The notes under the pieces were generated by a model. It worked only from the letters and a program-made list of their open reading frames with translations, was not told where the DNA came from and ran no database searches. This document shows positions 1 to 10,225 of a stretch of DNA of 64,000 nt, in pieces (position 1 is the first letter of the stretch; each line of letters begins with the position of its first letter). Source of the DNA: Pseudomonas cuatrocienegasensis (GTDB taxonomy: Bacteria; Pseudomonadota; Gammaproteobacteria; Pseudomonadales; Pseudomonadaceae); the NCBI RefSeq assembly GCF_900110925.1, contig NZ_FOFP01000003.1, forward strand, positions 1-64,000, given 5' to 3'. The translations under genes were made by a program, and so were the position numbers.

Positions 1-341
<341 letters not shown>

Positions 342-372
342 GACATCGGCCAGCACACCTGCAGCGGGTCTT

Positions 373-432
373 AGGGTCCGTTCCCGTTTCGTCGCAAGCC
401 GCGTTGCCGCGAACGAAACGGGAACAGACCCT
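373..432. repeat. 60-bp palindrome, family beginning at CTAGGGTCTGTT
   Basis: Two 20-base arms (373-392 and 413-432) are near-perfect inverted copies around a 20-base centre. The minus-strand arm reads AGGGTCTGTTCCCGTTTCGT. Similar sequence occurs at 49894-49953 and 62398-62437. On the minus strand the first bases of the element are the TAG stop codon of the periplasmic protein gene (431-433). It may act as a transcription end hairpin for that gene, although there is no clear T-run. A non-autonomous mobile origin is an inference. Confidence 0.75.
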
Positions 433-961
433 AGCCCTTCTGCAGGTTGCGAATAAGAAAACTCAGGGCCTTGGCCAACTCGGCGGCACCCTGGTGATCA
501 CGTACGATGCTCAGCAACGGGCTGTCATCGACAGGGTTGCGCAACACGCACTGGACCGCCCCGGCAGGGCAGTCGTAGCGAATGAATGGATCGACACCGA
601 ACACCCCGATACGTCGGGTGCTTACCGAACGTTCGACACCCTGAATGGCGCGCACATCCTCGCGCAACAGCAGCTCACCCGGCTCACCCAGGCGCAGCTC
701 ATAGCGAAGGTCCTCACGCGGCGACTGGCCAACCTGATAGGCTGCGCGCAGGGCATAGGTTTCCAATAAGCTGTTGCAATGCGCAAGCAGCGCTTGACGC
801 TCGTCCCGCGTCAGGTACAACTGCTTTACGCGCTCGAGATAGCTCGATTGTTCGGCGCTGCTGAGGCCGCTGTCCGGCCCGTTCGCCTGGACAGATGTGC
901 CGTATAGGACCAGCAGAAACAACGCCGGCACGCTGAGTTTTCTTGTCAGTGACAGTTGCAT
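431..961 (-). CDS. Small periplasmic protein of unknown function
   Basis: The 176-residue product starts with a classical signal peptide: MQLSLTRKLS, then a hydrophobic core and a likely cut after SVQA near residue 26. The ATG at 961 is preceded by AAGGGTG. The rest is soluble, mixed alpha/beta in composition, with three cysteines (near residues 62, 130 and 137) and no motif I recognise. It could be a conserved Pseudomonas hypothetical envelope protein. The gene diverges from dipA with only 78 bp between them, so the two promoters must lie close together. Its stop codon is formed by the CTAG palindrome. No function is proposed. Confidence 0.7.
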   Translation of the reverse strand: MQLSLTRKLSVPALFLLVLYGTSVQANGPDSGLSSAEQSSYLERVKQLYLTRDERQALLAHCNSLLETYALRAAYQVGQSPREDLRYELRLGEPGELLLREDVRAIQGVERSVSTRRIGVFGVDPFIRYDCPAGAVQCVLRNPVDDSPLLSIVRDHQGAAELAKALSFLIRNLQKG

Positions 962-1039
962 GATGCACCCTTACTCGACGCTATAGTGAAGTGGGCCGTG
1001 CCCTCGTATCGGCCAGCATAGTGGAAGCCAGCAGCCTGA

Positions 1040-3733
1040 ATGAAAAGCCATCCTGATGCCGCAAGCCGCCTAGCGGCCGAGGTTGTGACGCAGTTGCCAG
1101 TGCCATCACGGCTCGGCATGCTGCGTTACGAGCGGCTGAATGAGGCCAGCTGGAGCATGCTGTTTCTCGACCCGGCCTGCGAACGACAGTTAGGCATCCC
1201 TGCCGCTGACTTGTGCGCCCTGGTCGACGCGCCCTACGCCAGCCTGATGGAGCCGGAAGCACGCTACCGATTGCACGATACGATCCAGGCCCAACTCGCC
1301 CAACAAGGGCACTACCTGATCCATTACACCCTGCACACACCACGCGGGCCACTGACCCTGATGGAGCTCGGCGAGCCCTTCAAGCAACGCGGCCGTCACC
1401 TGCTGCGCGGCTATCTGATGATCGCCGACAGCAACCTGCTCAGCAATGGTGAGCAGCGCGCCAGCGAATTACAGGCACACAACCAGCGCCTGCAAACGTC
1501 GCTGGCCCTGTACCAGCGTGACCAGGCAGCGTTTCAGCAACAGCAGGACCGCACACGGGTGCAGCAGGACCTGATCGTTACCCTCGCCCGCCACCGCTAC
1601 CGGGCGGAAAACCCGCTGCGCGAAGCCGCAGAACTGATCACCAAGGTCGCCAGTGAGATCTACGCAGTCGCCAGAGCTGGTATCTGGAACCTCAACGGCG
1701 AGACCCTGGAGCCGATGGCCCTGTATGACGGCCAGATCGCCCAGTACCTGCACCCTCAACCACTGAGCATTAGTCGCTTTCCCGCTTATCTGCAGGCACT
1801 GCAAGGTGGTCGCGCGCTGGACGCCCATGACGCCCTGCAAGATCCGCGCACTGCCGCGTTAGCCGTCGAGTACCTGTGCCCACTCGGGATCACCGCGGTG
1901 CTCGATGCCAGCATCCGCGTAGGCGGCGAAGTCGTGGCGGTGCTCTGCCTGGAACACACAGGTACAGCGCGTACCTGGCAAGCCGATGAAGTGGCGTTTG
2001 CCGGCGAATTGGCCGACCAATATGCCCAGGTGCTGACCAACTACCAGCGGCGCAGCGCCACCAGCGCCCTCTATCTGTTCCAGCGAGCCGTCGAGCAAAG
2101 CGCCAGCGCCTTTATCCTGCTCGATCGCGACGGCCTGGTGGAATACGTCAACCCCAGCTTCACCGCCATCACCCTGTACAGCGCTGAAGAAGTCCAGGGG
2201 CGCCTGCTGTCCGAGCTACCTGCACTGGAAAATCTCAGCGACCTGCTCTTCGACGCACAATCCGGCCTCGCCGAGCACCACAGCTGGCAGGGCGAATTCA
2301 AAAGCCGACGCAAGAACCTCGAACCCTACTGGAGTCAACTATCGATCTCCAAAGTGCATGCCGATGACGGCACCCTGACTCACTACATCGGCATCTACGA
2401 AGACATCACCGAGAGCAAGCAATCGCAGCAGCGCATCGAGCGCCTGGCCTACAGCGACAACCTGACCGGTCTGGGCAACCGCTACGCGTTTATCCGCGCC
2501 CTTGAGGCACGCTTCGCCGAAAGCGCTACGGCGACAATCAGCCTGCTGCTGGTGGATATCGACAATTTCAAACGCATCAACGACAGCCTCGGCCACCAAA
2601 CCGGCGACAAATTATTGGTCAGCCTGGCCAAACGTTTGCGTAATAGCCTCAGCCCCCATGGGGTCCTGGCGCGCTTCGCCAGTAACGAGTTCGCCATTCT
2701 CCTGACCTGTGATCTAGAGGACAGCCAAGCGATCGCCCAGCAGGTCCTGCAGACCCTGGATAAACCGCTGTTCATCGACAATCAACTGATCAGCGTGACC
2801 GGCTCGGTCGGCCTGGCCTGCGCGCCCCTGCACGGTAAGGACCCGCAAACCCTGATGAAGCATGCTGGTCTGGCCCTGCACAAGGCCAAAGCCAACGGTA
2901 AACACCAGATGCAGATCTTCACCGAGGTGCTCAACGCCGAGGCCGATTACAAGCTGTTCGTGGAAAACAACCTGCGTCGCGCGCTTACCCAAAACGAACT
3001 GGAAGTGTTCTACCAACCGAAGCTATGCCTCAGGACGGGCCAACTGATCGGCATGGAAGCGCTGTTGCGCTGGCAGCACCCGGAGCGCGGCATGATCCGC
3101 CCCGACCAGTTTATCGGCGTCGCAGAAGAAACCGGGCTGATCATCCCCATCGGTAAATGGGTGGTACGCCAGGCCTGCCGGATGAGCATGCAACTGACCG
3201 CCGTCGGCCTGGTCAACCTGCAGGTGGCGATCAATCTCTCGCCCAAGCAGTTCTCTGACCCCGACCTGGTGGGCTCGATCACCACGATCCTGCAGGAAGA
3301 GCAAATGCCCACACGCCTGCTGGAGTTGGAACTCACCGAAAGCCTGCTGCTCGATGCCACCGAGGACACCCGCCAGCAACTCGCCAGCCTCAAGGCCCTG
3401 GGCCTGACCCTGGCGATGGACGATTTTGGTACCGGCTATTCGTCGCTCAGCTACCTGAAGAAATTCCCCATCGATGTGATCAAGATTGACCGCAGCTTTA
3501 TCAAAGACATCCCGGACAACCAGGACGACATGGAGATCACCTCCGCTGTCGTCGCCATGGCGCACAACCTCAAACTCACAGTGGTCGCCGAAGGCATCGA
3601 GACGGCCGCGCAACTGGCCTTTCTACGGCGCCAGCAGTGCGATATCGGCCAGGGCTACCTGTTCGACCAGCCGATCCCCGGGCGCGACCTGCTCGAGCGC
3701 CTGAAACGCTACCCGCGCCGACCACCGGCCTGA
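1040..3733 (+). CDS. dipA: Cyclic-di-GMP phosphodiesterase DipA (GAF-PAS-GGDEF-EAL)
   Basis: The 897-residue protein is a multi-domain second-messenger enzyme expected to hydrolyse c-di-GMP to pGpG. Domains in order: an N-terminal PAS-like region (about 20-130), a glutamine-rich coil (135-180), GAF (190-345), PAS (350-465), GGDEF (470-635) and EAL (655-890). The GGDEF signature is degenerate, ASNEF at 547-551, so cyclase activity is unlikely. The EAL signature is intact at 673-675, together with the [27 protein letters not shown] and AEGIET motifs that hold the metal and catalytic residues. The architecture, the ASNEF motif and msrA as next neighbour match P. aeruginosa DipA, a phosphodiesterase involved in biofilm dispersion. 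No transmembrane helix is visible, so it is probably cytoplasmic. Confidence 0.9.
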   Translation: MKSHPDAASRLAAEVVTQLPVPSRLGMLRYERLNEASWSMLFLDPACERQLGIPAADLCALVDAPYASLMEPEARYRLHDTIQAQLAQQGHYLIHYTLHTPRGPLTLMELGEPFKQRGRHLLRGYLMIADSNLLSNGEQRASELQAHNQRLQTSLALYQRDQAAFQQQQDRTRVQQDLIVTLARHRYRAENPLREAAELITKVASEIYAVARAGIWNLNGETLEPMALYDGQIAQYLHPQPLSISRFPAYLQALQGGRALDAHDALQDPRTAALAVEYLCPLGITAVLDASIRVGGEVVAVLCLEHTGTARTWQADEVAFAGELADQYAQVLTNYQRRSATSALYLFQRAVEQSASAFILLDRDGLVEYVNPSFTAITLYSAEEVQGRLLSELPALENLSDLLFDAQSGLAEHHSWQGEFKSRRKNLEPYWSQLSISKVHADDGTLTHYIGIYEDITESKQSQQRIERLAYSDNLTGLGNRYAFIRALEARFAESATATISLLLVDIDNFKRINDSLGHQTGDKLLVSLAKRLRNSLSPHGVLARFASNEFAILLTCDLEDSQAIAQQVLQTLDKPLFIDNQLISVTGSVGLACAPLHGKDPQTLMKHAGLALHKAKANGKHQMQIFTEVLNAEADYKLFVENNLRRALTQNELEVFYQPKLCLRTGQLIGMEALLRWQHPERGMIRPDQFIGVAEETGLIIPIGKWVVRQACRMSMQLTAVGLVNLQVAINLSPKQFSDPDLVGSITTILQEEQMPTRLLELELTESLLLDATEDTRQQLASLKALGLTLAMDDFGTGYSSLSYLKKFPIDVIKIDRSFIKDIPDNQDDMEITSAVVAMAHNLKLTVVAEGIETAAQLAFLRRQQCDIGQGYLFDQPIPGRDLLERLKRYPRRPPA

Positions 3734-3797
3734 TCGCGCTGTAACCTTGCGCCCCCAGCCGGGTCAATACACTACATTCACGTCGAGGACGCCTCTC

Positions 3798-4445
3798 ATG
3801 GTTCTGCGCTCACAAATTCTGGCACACAAATCCGCACTGCCCAGCGCCGAGCAGGCCCTGCCAGGTCGCGCCACGCCCCTGCAGGTGGGCAATCAACACG
3901 CGGTCAACGGCAACCCCTTGCTGCCACCCTTTCCGGCAGGCCTGGAGCAGGCCGTGTTTGGTTTAGGCTGTTTCTGGGGTGCCGAACGGCGCTTCTGGCA
4001 ACAACCAGGCGTGTGGACCACGGCGGTTGGTTATGCCGGTGGCCATACGCCCAACCCGACCTACGAAGAAACCTGCTCCGGGCTAACTGGCCACACCGAA
4101 GTGGTGAGGGTGGTGTTCGACCCGCAGCTCACCTCCTACGAAGCCCTGCTCAAGGTGTTCTGGGAAGCGCACAACCCAACCCAGGGCATGCGCCAAGGCA
4201 ATGACCAGGGCACCCAGTACCGCTCGGCGATTTACTGCTACAGCCCAGAGCAACTGACCGCGGCGCTGGAAAGCGGCGCGCGCTTCCAGGCCGAGCTGGA
4301 TAAGGCCGGCCTGGGCACCATCACCACCGAAATCGCCGAAGCCCCCACGTTCTACTACGCCGAAACCTACCACCAGCAATACCTGGCAAAGAACCCCGGT
4401 GGCTACTGTGGCCTCGGTGGCACGGGTGTGTGCCTGCCAGCCTGA
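3798..4445 (+). CDS. msrA: Peptide-methionine (S)-S-oxide reductase MsrA
   Basis: MsrA reduces the S epimer of methionine sulfoxide in proteins, using thioredoxin as electron donor. The 215-residue product has the catalytic GCFWG motif with Cys58, and the C-terminal glycine-rich tail CGLGGTGVC with the recycling cysteines. The ATG at 3798 is chosen over the upstream ATG at 3747 because a GAGGA-type ribosome site sits just before it and the protein then begins [11 protein letters not shown], the usual Pseudomonas start. The gene lies 64 bp after dipA on the same strand and may share its transcript. Confidence 0.93.
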   Translation: MVLRSQILAHKSALPSAEQALPGRATPLQVGNQHAVNGNPLLPPFPAGLEQAVFGLGCFWGAERRFWQQPGVWTTAVGYAGGHTPNPTYEETCSGLTGHTEVVRVVFDPQLTSYEALLKVFWEAHNPTQGMRQGNDQGTQYRSAIYCYSPEQLTAALESGARFQAELDKAGLGTITTEIAEAPTFYYAETYHQQYLAKNPGGYCGLGGTGVCLPA

Positions 4446-4522
4446 TGGCGGTCCGGGCAAAAAGCGGCAAAGCGCAGTAGACTTGCTGGCGAATCGCCAC
4501 CCAACCTGCTTGCGAGCCCGGC

Positions 4523-5776
4523 ATGCCGCCCTCTGCACACTACATCCAGCCCGAGCAGCTGTGCATCGGGCTCTACGTTCAGTTGGATCTGAGCTGGTGG
4601 CAACACGGCTTCGCCTTCAGCCAGTTCAAAATTCGCGACCAGGCGCAGCTCGATAGCCTGCGCCAGCTGAATCTGCCGAGCCTGCGCTATGACCCGGCAC
4701 GCAGCGATTGCCAACCCCTGCCCCTTAGCAGCGAGCCACCAGCCCCGGCGGCTGTGCCCACCAAGGTAGACCCACAACAGCTCGCGCGTGATGCCAGAGC
4801 CGCTCAGTTGCGCGCCCTGCGCACCCGCCTGGCCGAGGTGGACCGGCGTTTCGTGCAAACCAGCCAGCAGATCAAGGCACTCAACCAGACCTTGCGCAGC
4901 CGTCCGGAAGACGCCATGAAAGCCGCCGGCGAGATCGTCTCAGCCATGGTCGAGACCCTGCTCGGCGCGCCCGGTGTGGTGCTGCACAGCATCACCGGCA
5001 AAGCAGCGGATGACAGCTACTTCCATGCCCTCAATGTCACGGTGCTGTCGCTGCTGCTTGGCCGCCAGCTTGGCCTGGACAGCGAGGCCTGTCATATCCT
5101 CGGGCTCGGTGCTCTGCTGCATGACATCGGCCAACTGGAGATCCCCAGCAAAGTGCTGCTCAAGCGCGAACCGCTGACACGCCCGGAACAACAGTTGGTG
5201 CAACTGCACTGCAGTTTCGGGCAGCGCATGGGCGAGAAACTGATGTTCGATGACGAGGTCTTGCGCATCATCATGGAACACCATGAACACTGCGACGGCA
5301 GCGGCTACCCGCGCGGCCTGCATGAACCAGCGATAGGTCGCCTGAGCCGACTGGTGGCCATCACCAACCAGTTCGACAACCTGTGCAATCCACTGGATCC
5401 GCGCGCAGCCCTGAGCCCGCACGAGGCCCTGGCCATGATGTTCAAGCACCAACGGTCGCGCTTCGACGAGGTCGCCTTGAAGGCCTTTATTCGCTGCATG
5501 GGCATCTACCCGCCGGGTAGCCTGGTGCAGCTCGACGATCAACGTTACGCCCTGGTGTTGGGCATGAATCCGGAAAAACCCTTGCGCCCGACCCTGATGC
5601 TGCACGATGCCGAGCTGCCCAAGCACGAAGCGCTGATCCTCGACCTTGAGCAGAATCCCCAACACAGTATCGAACGCAGCCTGCGTCCGACTGAAGTGCC
5701 TTTGCAGGTGCTGGAATACCTCAGCCCGCGGCGCCAGCTGAGCTACCACATCGAACCGGGGCACGGTCGCCGCTAG
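4523..5776 (+). CDS. HD-GYP domain protein, probable c-di-GMP phosphodiesterase
   Basis: This 417-residue protein has an N-terminal DUF3391-type domain (about 5-140), common in Pseudomonas HD-GYP proteins, then an HD-GYP domain (about 160-330). The metal pair His200-Asp201 (LLHDIGQLEIP), the HHE motif and GYP at 261-263 are present. The usual HDIGK lysine is glutamine here, which may change phosphate contacts. The expected reaction is hydrolysis of c-di-GMP, making this the second degrading enzyme within 5 kb after dipA. There is no signal peptide or membrane segment, so it is cytoplasmic. It lies 77 bp after msrA on the same strand. Confidence 0.85.
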   Translation: MPPSAHYIQPEQLCIGLYVQLDLSWWQHGFAFSQFKIRDQAQLDSLRQLNLPSLRYDPARSDCQPLPLSSEPPAPAAVPTKVDPQQLARDARAAQLRALRTRLAEVDRRFVQTSQQIKALNQTLRSRPEDAMKAAGEIVSAMVETLLGAPGVVLHSITGKAADDSYFHALNVTVLSLLLGRQLGLDSEACHILGLGALLHDIGQLEIPSKVLLKREPLTRPEQQLVQLHCSFGQRMGEKLMFDDEVLRIIMEHHEHCDGSGYPRGLHEPAIGRLSRLVAITNQFDNLCNPLDPRAALSPHEALAMMFKHQRSRFDEVALKAFIRCMGIYPPGSLVQLDDQRYALVLGMNPEKPLRPTLMLHDAELPKHEALILDLEQNPQHSIERSLRPTEVPLQVLEYLSPRRQLSYHIEPGHGRR

Positions 5777-6055
5777 CGAGGTTTCCTCATTGGCACCTAA
5801 CATGACCTTGCTAAGCAATAATCATTGCTCAAGCGGCTGCGGCTGGCCGTAGGGTGCGCCGTGCGCACCAAGAACCTGCAACAGGCCTGAGTGTCACGTC
5901 ATGCATCAAATGTCGGTAAATTCCGGGCGGCGTGGGAGGGGCCGGGCGGCGCTCCGCTTTAGCCGCGACGTTTGCAGCGCCCCACGATCAATCGCGAATA
6001 AATTCGCTCCTACCGAGAGCGACATATTATTTGTGTCGCGACCCTAGCTATTCAG
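5777..6055. other. 279-bp intergenic region with REP-like palindromes
   Basis: This gap lies between two convergent genes. It holds a short palindrome GGTGCGC-CGT-GCGCACC at 5853-5869 and a degenerate REP half-site beginning GTGGGAGGGGCC near 5932 and ending in TTTAGCCGCGACG. The same GTGGGAGGGG...TTTAGCCGCGA motif forms the REP at 16974. No reading frame with coding character and no clear T-run terminator is seen. Confidence 0.6.
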
Positions 6056-6904
6056 CTAGCCCGCAGGCTTTTCCTCGATCAGCCAATCCATGCGCCAGCC
6101 GCCTTGGGTTTGCCCCAGCAACTGAGCAAGCCAGGGCAGGGTCTGCTTAAGCTCATCCTCCAGCCCCCATGGCGGGTTGCTGATCACCAGGCCGGAGCCA
6201 TTCAACCGCGCGGCTTCATCGGTGGAATGCACGTAGAGTTCCACCCGCAGCAGCTTGGGTGCCTTGCTTTTCTGCAGGTCGCCGTAAAAGCGTCGGAGCT
6301 GGCGCGGCTCTTTGATCGGGTACCAGATCGCGACCACGGCCTGACGCATACGACTGATGGCCTCGCTCAGGGACTGGGCACAGCGCTCCATTTCGTCGAC
6401 CTGCTCAAACGGCGGGTCAATCAGCAGCAGCGCGCGCTTCTCGCGGGTCGGCAGCAGGGCCCGCGGCACATGCCAGCCTTCGCCCAGGTGCACGGCGACG
6501 CGGCGGTCGCCATGCATGTTTTCCTTGAGCAGGCGACCGTCTTCCGGGTGCTTCTCGTTCAGGTGCAGGCGGTCCTGCTCACGGGTCAGCAAGCGCGCCA
6601 GTTCCGGCGAGCCTGGGTAATGACGCAACTCGCCATCCGGGTTCATCGCGCGGATCACTTCCAGATAATCCAGCAGCGGGTCCGGTACATCCGTGGCTTG
6701 CCACAGCCGCGCAATACCTTCCAGCCACTCGCCGGTACGGCTGGCCTGGTCGCCGCGCAGGTCATACAGACCGATACCGGCATGGCTGTCGAGGTAGGCG
6801 AACGCTGCCTCCTTGCGCGACAGCAGGGCAATCAGACGACTCAAGACGTAGTGTTTCAGCACATCGGCATGGTTGCCGGCATGGAAGGCGTGGCGGTAGT
6901 TCAT
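6056..6904 (-). CDS. rlmJ: 23S rRNA (adenine(2030)-N6)-methyltransferase RlmJ
   Basis: RlmJ uses S-adenosylmethionine to methylate A2030 of 23S rRNA before ribosome assembly. The 282-residue length fits the family (E. coli 280). The N-terminus MNYRHAFHAGNHADVLKH is the family signature. The cofactor loop is LDSHAGIGLYDL near residue 40, and the catalytic motif is IDPPFE, a variant of the D-P-P-Y/F motif of N6-adenine methyltransferases. It is a monocistronic gene, divergent from the nitronate monooxygenase and convergent with the HD-GYP gene. Confidence 0.93.
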   Translation of the reverse strand: MNYRHAFHAGNHADVLKHYVLSRLIALLSRKEAAFAYLDSHAGIGLYDLRGDQASRTGEWLEGIARLWQATDVPDPLLDYLEVIRAMNPDGELRHYPGSPELARLLTREQDRLHLNEKHPEDGRLLKENMHGDRRVAVHLGEGWHVPRALLPTREKRALLLIDPPFEQVDEMERCAQSLSEAISRMRQAVVAIWYPIKEPRQLRRFYGDLQKSKAPKLLRVELYVHSTDEAARLNGSGLVISNPPWGLEDELKQTLPWLAQLLGQTQGGWRMDWLIEEKPAG

Positions 6905-7019
6905 TGGGACGGGCTCCTGTGGCCGAACAGTTTAACAGGGCCACAGGGTGACGGTATTTGCCATGCGCCAGATGGATCAGTACGGTGGCCATTGAGCCGT
7001 CTGGCAAGAGAGAACCGAC

Positions 7020-8063
7020 ATGTCACTGCAAGCGCTATTGGGCATTGAGCTGCCCTTGATTCAGGCACCCATGGCCGGCGTGCAGCTGCATGGCCTAGCA
7101 GCTGCCGTGTCGAATGCCGGCGCACTGGGTTCACTGCCCTGCGCCATGCTCGACGCGAGCGGGTTGCGCAAGGAGCTGCAGGCGCTGACCGGTAAAACCA
7201 ACAAGCCCTATAACCTGAACTTCTTCTGCCATACCCCACCCATCGTCGATGCTGCTCGCGAGGCAACCTGGCGCGAGGCACTAAGCCCTTACTACACCGA
7301 GTTCGGCATCGACCCGACGACTATCGCCAGTGGCCCCGGCCGACTGCCATTCAGTACCGAGATGGCCGACCTGCTGGATGAATTCCGCCCGGCAGTGGTG
7401 AGTTTTCACTTCGGCCTGCCCTCGGCCGAGCTGCTGGCGCGGGTCAAGGCCTGTGGGGCCAGGGTGCTCAGTTCGGCGACCACGGTTGCCGAAGCGCTGT
7501 GGCTGCAAGACAACGGTGCGGACGCGATTATCGCCCAGGGCCTGGAAGCCGGCGGCCATCGCGGCATGTTTCTGACTGACCAGCTGAGCAGCCAACTCGG
7601 CACCTTTGCCCTGCTGCCGCAGATCGTCCAGGCCGTGCGCCTGCCGGTGATTGCCGCCGGCGGCATTGCCGACGCACAAGGCGTGCGCGCAGCCATGGCC
7701 CTGGGCGCAGCCGGGGTGCAGATCGGTACCGCTTACCTGTGTTGCGATGAAGCCAGCACCAGCACCATCCACCGCGCCGCCCTGCACAGCCCGGCGGCGC
7801 AGCACACCGCCCTGACCAATCTATTCAGCGGCCGGCCAGCGCGCGGCATCGTCAACCGGGTGATGCGCGAGCTGGGTCCAATCAGCCCACTGGCGCCGGC
7901 CTTCCCCCTGGCTACCGCCGCCATTGCACCGCTGCGCAGTAAGGCAGAAAGCCAGGGCAATGGCGACTTCTCACCGCTGTGGGCGGGGCAGAATGTCAGC
8001 GGTTGCAAGGCCATTGGCGCCGCCGAACTGACCCGCGAGCTGGCCCGGGGCTCTATTCAGTAA
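7020..8063 (+). CDS. Nitronate monooxygenase (2-nitropropane dioxygenase family)
   Basis: These FMN flavoproteins oxidise toxic propionate-3-nitronate and other nitronates. The 347-residue product has the N-terminal IQAPMAGV motif, which starts the FMN-binding TIM barrel. It also has the NFFCHTPP segment, the flavin-phosphate loops GLEAGGHRG and VIAAGGIAD, and ALGAAGVQIGTAY. All are typical of the NMO family. An AGAGA ribosome site lies 9 bp before the ATG. The exact substrate is not fixed by sequence; some homologues serve as enoyl reductases or quinone reductases. Confidence 0.87.
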   Translation: MSLQALLGIELPLIQAPMAGVQLHGLAAAVSNAGALGSLPCAMLDASGLRKELQALTGKTNKPYNLNFFCHTPPIVDAAREATWREALSPYYTEFGIDPTTIASGPGRLPFSTEMADLLDEFRPAVVSFHFGLPSAELLARVKACGARVLSSATTVAEALWLQDNGADAIIAQGLEAGGHRGMFLTDQLSSQLGTFALLPQIVQAVRLPVIAAGGIADAQGVRAAMALGAAGVQIGTAYLCCDEASTSTIHRAALHSPAAQHTALTNLFSGRPARGIVNRVMRELGPISPLAPAFPLATAAIAPLRSKAESQGNGDFSPLWAGQNVSGCKAIGAAELTRELARGSIQ

Positions 8064-8087
8064 GCACGATCTCTGCGGTACAACTTC

Positions 8088-8157
8088 GTAGGGTGGATGA
8101 CGTCTTTTTCATCCACCATCACGATCTGGTGGATGGATAAAGCGTCATCCACCCTAC
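8088..8157. repeat. 70-bp dispersed palindrome (GTAGGGTGGATGA type)
   Basis: The ends are exact inverted copies: GTAGGGTGGATGACG at 8088 and CGTCATCCACCCTAC ending at 8157. The inner part holds a second inverted pair around TTTTTCATCCACCATC. It sits 25 bp after the nitronate monooxygenase stop codon and could form its transcript end. The GTAGGGTG start is shared with the palindromes at 5850 and 49955, so it belongs to a related repeat class. Confidence 0.8.
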
Positions 8158-8260
8158 CCGACCGATCCGTCCCAACGCCCCGTTATCACGCTTATTAATA
8201 GTGCTGGGAGCCACACGCACGCCTGCTTAGACTCGGCACATTGCAACCGGAGGTACACCC

Positions 8261-10078
8261 ATGTCCGAGTCCCTGCTCAGTTCCCGCAACCTGGCCTTTG
8301 AACTCTACGAAGTGCTGGACGCCGAAGGCCTGACCCAGCGCGAACGCTTCGCCGAGCATAGCCGTGAAACCTTCGATGCGGCCATCGATACAGCGCGCAG
8401 CATCGCCGAGAACCTGTTCGCCCCACACAACCGCAAGAACGACGAACACGAGCCGGAGTATGTCGACGGCGCCGCGGTGCTGATCCCCGAGGTCAAGCCG
8501 GCGGTGGACGCCTTTCTCGAAGCCGGCTTTCTCAACGCCACCCGCGAGTTCGAGGTCGGCGGCATGCAGCTGCCCAACCTGCTGTCGCAGGCCTGCTTCG
8601 CCCACTTCCAGTCGGCCAACGCCGCGACTACCTCCTACCCCTTCCTGACCATGGGCGCGGCCAACCTGATAGAAGCCTTCGGCAGCCCGGAACAGAAGCA
8701 GCGCTTTCTGCAGCCGATGATCGACGGCCGCTTCTTCGGCACCATGGCCTTGACCGAGCCCCATGCTGGCTCCTCACTGTCGGATATCCGTACCCGCGCC
8801 GAGCCGGCTGCTGACGGCACCTACCGGCTCAAGGGCAACAAGATCTTTATCTCCGGCGGCGACCACCCATTAAGCGAAAACATCGTACACATGGTGCTGG
8901 CCAAGCTGCCGGACGCCCCCGCCGGGGTGAAGGGCATTTCGCTGTTTATCGTGCCGAAATTTCTGGTTAAAGATGACGGCAGCCTGGGTGAACGCAACGA
9001 CGTGGTGCTGGCCGGGCTGTTCCACAAGATGGGCTGGCGCGGCACCACTTCCACCGCGCTGAATTTTGGTGACAACAGCAACTGTGTGGCCTATCTGGTC
9101 GGCAAGCCCCATCAGGGTTTGTCGTATATGTTCCAGATGATGAACGAGGCGCGCATCGGCGTCGGCATGGGTGCGGTAATGCTCGGCTACGCCGGCTACC
9201 TGTACTCGCTGGACTACGCGCGCCAACGCCCGCAAGGCCGTTTGCCGGATGGCAAGGATCCAACCTCCAGCCAGGTGGCGATCATCGAACACGCCGATGT
9301 GCGGCGCATGCTGCTGACTCAGAAGGCCTATGTGGAGGGTTCTTTCGACCTCGGCCTGTACGCAGCACGACTGTTCGATGACACCCTGACGCTGGAGACC
9401 GAGGCAGAGCGCCGCAGCGCCCTGGAGCTGCTCGATCTGCTTACCCCGATCGTCAAATCCTGGCCCTCGGAGTTCTGCCTCAAGGCCAATGAGCTGGCCA
9501 TCCAGATTCTCGGCGGCCACGGCTACACCCGCGACTACCCGGTGGAGCAGTACTACCGCGACAACCGCCTCAACCCGATCCACGAGGGCACCCACGGCAT
9601 CCAGTCCCTCGACCTGCTCGGCCGCAAGGTCTCGATGAACGGCGGCGCGGCGCTCAAGCAACTGCTCAAGCTGATCCACGGCACCTGCCAGCGCGCCGAA
9701 GCCCACGCTTCGCTGACCGCCCTGCGCGAGCCACTGGAGCAACTGCTGGCACGCCTGCAAACCGTCACCCTGGCGCTGCTCGGCGATTTGATGAGCGGCA
9801 AGGTCAATGAGGGCCTGGCCAACTCGGCGCTGTACCTGAAAGTGTTTGGCCACACTGTGATCGGCTGGCGCTGGCTGGAACAGGCGATCTGCGCCGAGCA
9901 GGGCCTGACGCGACTCAATAACAGCGAGGGCAACCCCGCCGATGCCGACTTCTACCAGGGCAAACTGCAAGCAGCGCGCTTCTTCCTGACCTGGGAAGTC
10001 CCCGCCTGTCAGCATGACCTCGACCTGCTGGAAGGCCGCGACCCGACCTGCCTGGCGATGCAGGACGCCTGGTTCTGA
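8261..10078 (+). CDS. Acyl-CoA dehydrogenase, long 605-residue form
   Basis: This FAD flavoprotein is expected to carry out the first, alpha-beta dehydrogenation step of fatty acid beta-oxidation. Visible are the middle-domain flavin segment [19 protein letters not shown] (about 163-182), the long insertion typical of the 600-residue class, the helical C-terminal domain with [19 protein letters not shown], and the [15 protein letters not shown] region that supplies the catalytic glutamate. An extra C-terminal acyl-CoA dehydrogenase domain (about 470-600) distinguishes it from short-chain enzymes. AGGAGG-type ribosome site: GGAGG at 8250. A strong terminator follows directly, so it is transcribed alone. 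Confidence 0.92.
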   Translation: MSESLLSSRNLAFELYEVLDAEGLTQRERFAEHSRETFDAAIDTARSIAENLFAPHNRKNDEHEPEYVDGAAVLIPEVKPAVDAFLEAGFLNATREFEVGGMQLPNLLSQACFAHFQSANAATTSYPFLTMGAANLIEAFGSPEQKQRFLQPMIDGRFFGTMALTEPHAGSSLSDIRTRAEPAADGTYRLKGNKIFISGGDHPLSENIVHMVLAKLPDAPAGVKGISLFIVPKFLVKDDGSLGERNDVVLAGLFHKMGWRGTTSTALNFGDNSNCVAYLVGKPHQGLSYMFQMMNEARIGVGMGAVMLGYAGYLYSLDYARQRPQGRLPDGKDPTSSQVAIIEHADVRRMLLTQKAYVEGSFDLGLYAARLFDDTLTLETEAERRSALELLDLLTPIVKSWPSEFCLKANELAIQILGGHGYTRDYPVEQYYRDNRLNPIHEGTHGIQSLDLLGRKVSMNGGAALKQLLKLIHGTCQRAEAHASLTALREPLEQLLARLQTVTLALLGDLMSGKVNEGLANSALYLKVFGHTVIGWRWLEQAICAEQGLTRLNNSEGNPADADFYQGKLQAARFFLTWEVPACQHDLDLLEGRDPTCLAMQDAWF

Positions 10079-10100
10079 GGTGATAGCTGTCTGTTCCCTG

Positions 10101-10128
10101 ACGCCCGGACAGATCCGGGCGTTTTTTT
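10101..10128 (+). terminator. Rho-independent terminator of the acyl-CoA dehydrogenase gene
   Basis: A 9-bp stem ACGCCCGGA / TCCGGGCGT with a 3-base loop is followed by a run of seven T. It starts 23 bp after the stop codon. Confidence 0.9.
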
Positions 10129-10225
10129 GACACCCGAGCGAGGGCACAGGTTAGAATCCCTGGCACGCGCCATGCATAAGTGCAGTTGGCCGCGCCCAAA
10201 AGCATCAGCCAGGGAGTAGATCGAT

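Noticed and set aside
4083..4538. 151-residue minus-strand frame opposite msrA
   Set aside because: It is a mirror frame of a certain gene with no start site evidence.
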